NCBI GenBank assembly: GCA_007570785.1
Contig: ML664173.1
Span: forward strand, 14,293,933-14,357,932
Length of the DNA stretch: 64,000 nt
Direction of reading: 5' to 3'
Source: Antilocapra americana
Taxonomy: Eukaryota; Chordata; Mammalia; Artiodactyla; Antilocapridae
In this document: one piece after another, positions 57,501-64,000 of the stretch
Numbering within the stretch: position 1 is the first letter of the stretch
Layout of the letters: the number at the start of each line of letters is the position of its first letter
Notes under the pieces: model-generated
Seen by the model: only the letters and a program-made list of their open reading frames with translations
The model's database searches: none
Told to the model about the DNA's origin: nothing
Made by a program: the position numbers and the translations under genes

Positions 57501-58375
57501 TCTGCCCTCTCCACCACATCACGGAAGGGCGGTCTACTCCTGTGGGTCCACTAGCGTGAGTCAGGTGTCAGGAGGGGATTCCTTCTCCTTCCTCTATCAG
57601 AGGCCTTCTCCTGCCTTGCCAGCCCGGCCAGGTGTATTTATGAATACTGCAGACCCTGACGCTGACCTCAGGTCAGAGCTGGCCAGTTAGGTGCTGACCT
57701 TGGCCATGGACTGCAGCAGCTGGGGTGCTACCTGAAAGTGCCCACAAGGTGGGCAACAGGGCAACACGTTCTTTTTTGGCTCTTTTTTTTGGTGCTAGCC
57801 ATGGAGTGAGACACCAGGAGGGCCCATGGAAGCCAGACAGAGCACACAGTCTTTGCTATCACGTGGCTCAAATCTCCCACCTTCTCCACACGTGCTGGGA
57901 AAGGAATTCCTTGCCGTATCCACCTTGGTCACCAAGAGCAAAGCACCACCTAAGCGATGCACAAGGAAGGAAGAATGAAGGGACCCGTAGGCCTGCATCG
58001 GGGACAGATGGCAGGGGAACCATGCGGAGGGGGAGGTCTCCTTGCCTAGGACCATCAGCTCATCTCTCATCCTGCCAGTTTCCATCTATTGAAACCCTCC
58101 ATTCTTTGATATTTTTAAAAGATCAGAATTGTTGAGTCTGTCTAGCGCCCCTACGATTCTTGGTCTGGCTCCCGCAATCTCGTTGCCTGACCTAGGCATG
58201 GGTACACAGTGTGACGGCGAAACAGAGAGACGGTGACAAGCCCTGGTTGGCCCTGAGGCTCCCAGAGCAGGTCTTCCCAACCATGAGGCCATCCCTGAAG
58301 CTAGAGGACAAAGAGGATTTACATTCAGAAAGTCAGGCTGTGCACAACCAAGCGTGGGGCAGGCCTGGGCCTGGG
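57501..58375. other. Sequence with no recognised feature
   Basis: No exon or repeat recognised. Confidence 0.4.
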
Positions 58376-58379
58376 TTCT

Positions 58380-58480
58380 GTGCGTGAGCTACAGGACTGT
58401 AGGCAAGGCCCTCATCCACTCAGGGCCTCAGTTTCCCCATCTGTCAAATGTGGGCTAAGGCAGCCCTGAGCCTCCTGGGT
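58380..58480 (+). mobile_element. MIR fragment
   Basis: ggactgtaggcaaggccctcatccactcagggcctcagtttccccatctgtcaaatg. Confidence 0.7.
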
Positions 58481-59529
58481 CTTTGCCAGCCCCCAGGATC
58501 TGCCTTCTCCCTCTGGGAAGTAGGGAGTCCCACCTACTACCCATGCGGGGCACTCAGGGGCTGAGTGGGTCTGGCTTGGCTGCCAAGGGTCCCTATTTTC
58601 TGGGACCCCTCTGATCCAGGTAACTTTAATCTCCTGCCATAAAAGTATTTCCTGCAATATCTAGATGTCATAATGTGTAACATTTTTTAGACAAATACAT
58701 TTACAGACTCCCTTCAAAAAAAAATCCATTTCAAACTGCTGTAACTATTTTCTTTTTACTATTATCACCATAAAGTACTGGCAGAGTAAAGACTTACGAG
58801 GTTAGGAGGGGCAGCGGAAGGGTGAACAAGGCTGACGGCCATGAGCACACTTGGGGCATCTAATCAGGCCAAGCTGGGGCCCTTCCCAAGGCGATGAGAG
58901 CCTTTTTGCTGAGGGGTGCCCATCCCTGGGGCCAGGTCCCCTACTGCTGTCCCTAGTCCTTCCTGGGACTGCTCGGCTGGGCAGAAGTGGAGCTGGCTGG
59001 GGAGCAGGATGTTGGATTTACACAGGAGAGAAAACCTCAAAGCCAAACACAGGCCTGCTAAACACCGACCACAGCATCAGACAAACCAAAGCGGACTCCC
59101 TCTCCCCGGGCCCCGAAGGCCACGTGCAGGAAACTGGCCCTTGGTGTGTCCCCTCCGTGAAGGCTGCGTGGAGGCCCTCAGAGGCACCGGCCAGGAGCTC
59201 CAGCTCAAGCAGGAGGACCGCTCTCGGCCGCTCTTCCCCACGAAGGCTGACGCTGTCCTGGACAGCTGAGCTGGGAGCCGCAAGGGGGTGGGACCTCACT
59301 CCTCCTCTTGCCCGACTGGCACCGATGTCCACACTTTTGGAGGCCTTGACCCTCTTGCTCAGCTGCCCCGGGGGCAGCTCAAGAGCCACGTGCCCTTCTC
59401 AGGGCTGTGCTTCCCCTTCCTGGGGGAGCTTGGGACCACATTATTGGGGCAGGGGAAATGTCAGGAAGGTGGGTCTAGAGGGCTGCACTGTTTCAGCCAG
59501 ACCTGGATTTGTGGCCTGGCTCTTTAAGT
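58481..59529. other. GC-rich sequence with long but unsupported open frames
   Basis: A 246-codon + frame (58851-59591) overlaps a 117-codon + frame and a 123-codon minus frame. GC richness explains the openness. I see no domain, Kozak or splice logic. Confidence 0.4.
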
Positions 59530-59640
59530 GGATCCCCTTGTCACCTCAGGCAAGTCGCTCAAGCTCTCTGGACTTGAGTCCTCTTCCATAAAAGGGGATA
59601 GGGACCCCTAATTTACTGAGGCATCACTGATAAGGAGATC
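59530..59640 (+). mobile_element. MIR fragment
   Basis: ccttgtcacctcaggcaagtcgctcaagctctctgg ... ccataaaaggggatagg. Confidence 0.6.
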
Positions 59641-60279
59641 ATGCCGGCGAGCCCCTGATCCAATGCCAACAAAGCAGCTCCCTTCCCTTCCAAGTGGCTA
59701 AGATCTGGCACTCCCCGACATCTACTCACGTGGCCCAGGGACCATGTGACACTCTCCCTCCAACATCCCTGAAGGCCAGGGTTCCTGCCCCCCCACACCC
59801 ACACATATGCCACCAGGGCCCTTGAGTCTGGGAACACAGGGGCCCAGCCCGTGGCTGCTCACGGGCGTGCGGTAACAGCAGCAGCAAGAGCAGGGCATGG
59901 GGGCCCCTTCTTGGTCCCATCTGCTTGCGGGGACCCACTCAGAACTGCAGTAACAAAGCCTTCCAAAGACTTATCAGGCTCTAAATCCAGGCTGCAAGGA
60001 CGGTGCTGGGCAGACGGAAACATGGTGGCCTTTAGAGAACCAGGACATGTGTAAGTCAGTGGGCTGTTCCCAGTGTGTGTCAGGCTCAGGACTCCTCAGT
60101 CCCTCTAGGCCTTGAATGCTCACAGCTTAACCCCCTGCCATGTATGCCCTGGGGTGAAACAGAAAAACTAGCTTCAGACCTCACGCATTCCCCTCAACCG
60201 GACACTCTTGGTCAGTGGACAACCTGTACAACTGTACAGGTGGCCCATCGTCCAATGCACGGATTTTCTCAAAAGGTAT
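59641..60279. other. Sequence with no recognised feature
   Basis: No exon or repeat recognised. Confidence 0.4.
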
Positions 60280-60385
60280 CCAAGTTTTCATTTCATATTT
60301 ACTGAAGTTTCCTCCACACCTGGTGCTGTGCTGCAGATTCACAAATAAATCAGACTCAGGCCTTGAAGGGGTTCAGGGTGATGGG
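60280..60385 (-). mobile_element. L2 3'-end fragment
   Basis: ttcatatttactgaagtttcctccacacctggtgctgtgctgc ... gacaggcc-like ending; diverged. Confidence 0.45.
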
Positions 60386-61394
60386 GCAACACTCACGGAG
60401 AGGTGCGAAGGAGAGCGTAATTCTCAAGGCTACCTCCTCCTTGGCAAAGTCATTTCTCAACAACCAAGGATTTGGAGAATGAAGCGAGCCCCTGGTGATG
60501 AGATGTGCCCTTGGCCTGCAGAGCTGTGTGGGTCTAGCCATTCCTGTGTCTGCAGGCTTGTGGTCCTCTCACCACTAAAAGCGGGCTGTCCGTGACTGAG
60601 TCTCTGAGCTGGGCCTCTCGATGCCAAAGGTCTGAGCCCGAAGCAATTTCCAGGGAACCGCCAGTGCAGAGATGTCCTCTGAGGCCAGAGAGGGCTGGGG
60701 CCTGAGAAACCAGTTGAGATGGAGTCCCGGAGAGTCTGGCCCTCTCCTGGGCCTCTGCTGCGCTGAGCACTGTGGACCAGAAGCTCTTTACTTTCCACTT
60801 TCCTGTGGCTTCCCCAGCAACTGCGGCACGGCCAATGTAACCCCAGGGCAAGCTCATTACAGCATATGCACTAATGTGGAGATGCTCTGGAATGAATATT
60901 CCCCCAGCTCCCCAAACCAGAGGAGCCCTTGCCTCCTCCAGCATGGCTATACTCCCCGGCATTTCCAGGAAGAGGAGCAGCCCCCTCATATGATCTAAGG
61001 GACCCACGGCAGCCACCTCACAGGCTGCCTCTACCCTGGAGTTTGGCGATCCTTAGCATCTGCTGTGTTTCTCTCCTGACCTCACCTGTGCCCGCCTCAC
61101 CCACTCAGCCACAGTAGTGACTGCGGGGGTTCTAGTTCCTCTCCTGGACTGGAGGCTTGAGTGTGCCTCTCCACCAGGGCCTTTCCCCCTGGAAAACGAG
61201 TGCTTTCTGCCTCCTGCTTTAGACTGCTACAGTTAAACCCCATGGGCAAGGGTTCAGCAGGGAAAAAGCAATCATCTTACAGTTTAAGGAGAAAACTCAC
61301 CTTCTGCTATCTGGGAAGGTCATGAGTTTTGATAAAATTTCCACAGGGACATGCCTGGAGCCGTGGGAAAGAAATACTAAAAAAAGAAACAGCC
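60386..61394. other. Sequence with no recognised feature
   Basis: Overlapping frames on both strands at 60457-61117, none with family resemblance. Confidence 0.4.
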
Positions 61395-61570
61395 AAAATT
61401 TCTTGAGCACTTACTGTGTACCAGTGTCTGCTTTAAATACTTTATATTGATCAACTTTTAATCTTTACAGCAATGAAGGGGGTCACCGATGATGATCGAG
61501 GCACAGAGAGATTAAGTAACTTATCCTGGAGTCACAGAGCTGGGATGTCACGAAGCCAGACACGGTGTGA
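61395..61570 (-). mobile_element. MIR fragment
   Basis: tttcttgagcacttactgtgtaccagtgtctgc ... gaggcacagagagattaagtaacttatcc ... gtcacagagctgggatg. Confidence 0.75.
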
Positions 61571-61863
61571 CGGTAAATATTTAAGAACCAGCTGGAAAAG
61601 GTGGACTGATTTGCCCGTTTTGTGGTAGAAATGATCCCATCGCAGTCAGTTTCAAGCGGCCAGTGTGACGTGACAGGTTCTGTGTTGCTGTGCAGAGATG
61701 GGCAATGATATAAAGTATTCCCACCATACAGACATATGAGATGCAAATTTAGTTCAAGTACATAAAGGCAGTAAAACATTAGAAGTAGTGAGTTTTGCCT
61801 TTTCATATTGTTCATGGGGTTCTGATGACAAGAATAATGGAAATGTTATGACCCAGATAACCA

Positions 61864-63390
61864 TGATGGTGTGGTCACTCACCTAGAGCCAGACATCCTG
61901 GAGCTTGAAGTCTAGTGGGCCTGAGGAAGCATCACTGTGAACAAAACTAGTGGAGGTGACGGAATTCCAGCTGAGCTATTTTAAATTCTAAAAGATGATG
62001 CTGTTAAAGTGCTGCACTTAACATGCCAGCAAATTTGGAAAACTCAGCAGTGGCCACAGGACTGGAAAAGGTCAGTTTTCTTTAGTCCCAAAAAAGGGCA
62101 ACGCCAAAGAATGTTCAAACTACCGCACAATGGTGCTCATTTCACATGCTAGTAAGGTTATGCTCAAAATCCTTCAAACTAGGCTTTAGCAGTATGTGAA
62201 CCAAGAAATTCCAGATATACAGGCTGTGTTTAGAAAAGGCAGAGGAACCAGAGATCAAATTGCCAACAGTCTTTGGATCATAGAGAAAACAACAGAATTC
62301 CAGAAAAACATCTACTTCTGTTTCATTGACTATGGTAAAGCCTTTGACTGTGTGGATCACAACAAACTGTGGAAAATTCTTAAAGAAATGGGAATACCAG
62401 ATCACCTTACTTGTCTCCTGAGAACCTGTATGCAAGTCGAGAAGCAACAGCTAGAACCGGATATGGAACAACCGGCTAGTTCAAAATTGGGAAAGGAGTA
62501 CAGTCAAGGCTGTATATTGTCAAACTGCTTATTTAACTTATATGCAGAGTACATCATGCGAAATGCTGGGCTGGGTGAAGCACAAGCTGGGATCAAGATT
62601 GCCAGGAGAAATATCAACATCCTCAGATATGCAGATTACACCATTCTTAGAGGAGGAAGTGAAGAGGAACTAAAGAGCCTCTTGATGATGGTGAAAGAGA
62701 AGAGTGAAAACGCTGGCTTAAAACTCAACCATTTAAAAAACTAAGATCATGGCATCCAGTCCCATCACTTCATGGCAATAGATGGGGAAAAAGTGGAAAC
62801 AGTGACAGATTTTGTTTTCTTGGGCTCCAAAATCATTGCCGATGGTGATTGCAGCCGTGAAATTAAAATACGCTTATTTCTTCGAAGAAAAGCTATGAGA
62901 AACCTAGACAGCATATTAGAAAGCAGAGACATCACTTTGCTGACAAAGTTCTGTATAGTCAAAGCTATGGCTTTTCCAATAGCCATGTATGGATATGAGA
63001 ACTGGACCATAAAGAAGGCCAAAGAATTGAGGTTTTCAAATTGTGGTGTTGGAGAAGACTCTTGAGAGTCCCTTGGACAGCAAGGAGATCAAACCAGTCA
63101 ATTCTAAAGGAAATCAAGCCTGAATATACATTGGAAGGACTGATGCTAAAGCTGAAGCTCCAATACTTTGCCCAGCTGATGGGAAGAGTGGACTCACTGG
63201 AAAAGACCCTAATGGTGGGAAGGATTGAAGGCTAAATGGGAGGAGGGTGGCAGAGGATGAGATACTTGGATGGCATCACCGATTCATGAGTGGATATGAG
63301 TTTGAGCAAACTCCGGGAGATGGTGAAGGACAGGGAAGCCTGGTGTGCTGCATTCCATGGGGTGGCAGAATCAGACTGAACTGAACAACA
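61864..63390 (+). pseudogene. BovB (RTE-type) LINE relic: 3' part of reverse transcriptase ORF and 3' tail
   Basis: BovB is an RTE-clade non-LTR retrotransposon encoding endonuclease and reverse transcriptase. This 1.5 kb copy starts within the ORF, so the endonuclease part is absent. A reverse-transcriptase stretch at 62196-62744 shows KAFDCVDHNKLW (the first catalytic Asp region) and the RYAD box. The box reads YADY, so the second of the paired catalytic aspartates is lost. The frame breaks by stop near 62744; further in-frame C-terminal pieces follow at 62772-63065 and 63041-63235. The 3' tail ends with a degraded ctgaactgaacaac. It cannot make active enzyme. Upstream of 62196 the homology continues in broken frames from 61864. 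Confidence 0.93.
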
Positions 63391-63519
63391 AAATGAGTTT
63401 TGAGTAATTATCACCTTTGTTTTTAAGACAATGCATTAACTAGTAAGTTTATATAATTTCATTTTTAATAACGATTGTGTTTAACAATCGGCTACAAAAT
63501 TCCTGAAAATTTAATGCTC
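63391..63519. other. AT-rich sequence, nothing recognised
   Basis: AT-rich, with a short inverted repeat taacgattgtgttt/aacaatcg near 63470-63490. Confidence 0.4.
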
Positions 63520-63632
63520 AACTCTCCCGAGCCAGTTTGAGCTGGTTCCCGCACACTACTGGGGCCAGGATTTAGACTCAGTCAATCTGGAGCCAGAGCA
63601 TTCCCTCCTAATCATTACACTATACTGCCCCC
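63520..63632 (-). mobile_element. MIR fragment
   Basis: ggccaggatttagactcagtcaatctggagccagagcattcc ... aatcattacactatactgcc is the MIR 5' half in reverse. Confidence 0.75.
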
Positions 63633-63814
63633 AAGAAGGGCACAGAGGTCCACCTAGCCAGCCAGGTCTGCCCTCATCCATCAACAGGGCAATAGCTGCT
63701 GCGGAGCCAGGGCCCTCCTGGCACTGCTGTTCCCATAGCCACCTACTTCCCTCTTATGCCCCCAGAATGCCCCCTTTCCTATATCTGATCTCCCTAGATT
63801 AACCCCACCAACAT

Positions 63815-63940
63815 GCATCAAGCACCTACTCCATGCCAGGTGCTGCTCTAGGCAGTGGGGACAGAGATGAAGCTGGTACTCTAGGGGCTGATGCTTTAAT
63901 GGGAAAAGATAAGCAGATATTCAAATCCAATAAGATACAA
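63815..63940 (-). mobile_element. L2 3'-end fragment
   Basis: catcaagcacctactccatgccaggtgctgctctaggcagtggggacagagatgaag. Confidence 0.7.
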
Positions 63941-64000
63941 CCCAGGCAGGGGCATGGGCCAGACTGCCGCTTCAAAAAGAGAGATTCCTTCCCCCTGGAA

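Noticed and set aside
58851..59591. 246-codon open frame on the + strand
   Set aside because: The region is GC-rich and open in several frames on both strands. The translation has no domain, looks low-complexity, and lacks splice or start context. A non-coding explanation is simpler; RNA-seq would settle it.

Overview
This is nuclear DNA from a mammal, specifically a ruminant. The evidence is a dense load of ruminant-restricted retroelements: tRNA-Glu-derived Bov-tA SINEs, BovB LINE pieces, cetartiodactyl CHR-1/CHR-2 SINEs and artiodactyl L1 3' ends, over a background of old MIR and L2 fragments. Nothing in the sequence lets me separate cattle from sheep, goat or deer. There are no bacterial operons, CRISPR arrays or viral genes.

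The only protein-coding gene I can support is ESRRB (estrogen-related receptor beta, NR3B2), an orphan nuclear receptor, on the minus strand. Two consecutive exons are present. The exon at 21243-21652 carries the N-terminal region and the first C4 zinc finger. The exon at 3665-3781 carries the second zinc finger. They are joined by a 17.5 kb phase-1 intron with GT-AG ends. The exons for the hinge and ligand-binding domain lie to the left of the window, and upstream first exons lie further right, or were not recognised.

Layout on the + strand: 1-3664 is the start of the intron after zinc finger 2. 3782-21242 is the intron inside the DNA-binding domain, packed with SINEs and L2 copies. 21653-64000 is the upstream intron/5' region of ESRRB. 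That region holds most of the noteworthy non-coding material: a short dense CpG island at about 42030-42365 with a TATA-like box on the minus strand, several repeat-free AT-rich blocks with homeodomain-like motifs (29515-29720, 41095-41240, 44690-44960), a 250-bp polypurine tract (49780-50035), and a 1.5 kb 5'-truncated BovB reverse-transcriptase relic (61864-63390).

I found no previously undescribed biological system. The items most worth checking are the CpG island as a possible alternative ESRRB promoter, a chimeric SINE bracketed by one target-site duplication (10663-10973), a head-to-head Bov-tA/BovB junction (50741-51168), a roughly 40-bp L1 insertion with a clean duplication (285-351), and ERR-response-element-like motifs, several of them inside MIR repeats of this receptor's own introns. 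Repeat boundaries and family names come from reading by eye and are approximate, especially for MIR and L2.
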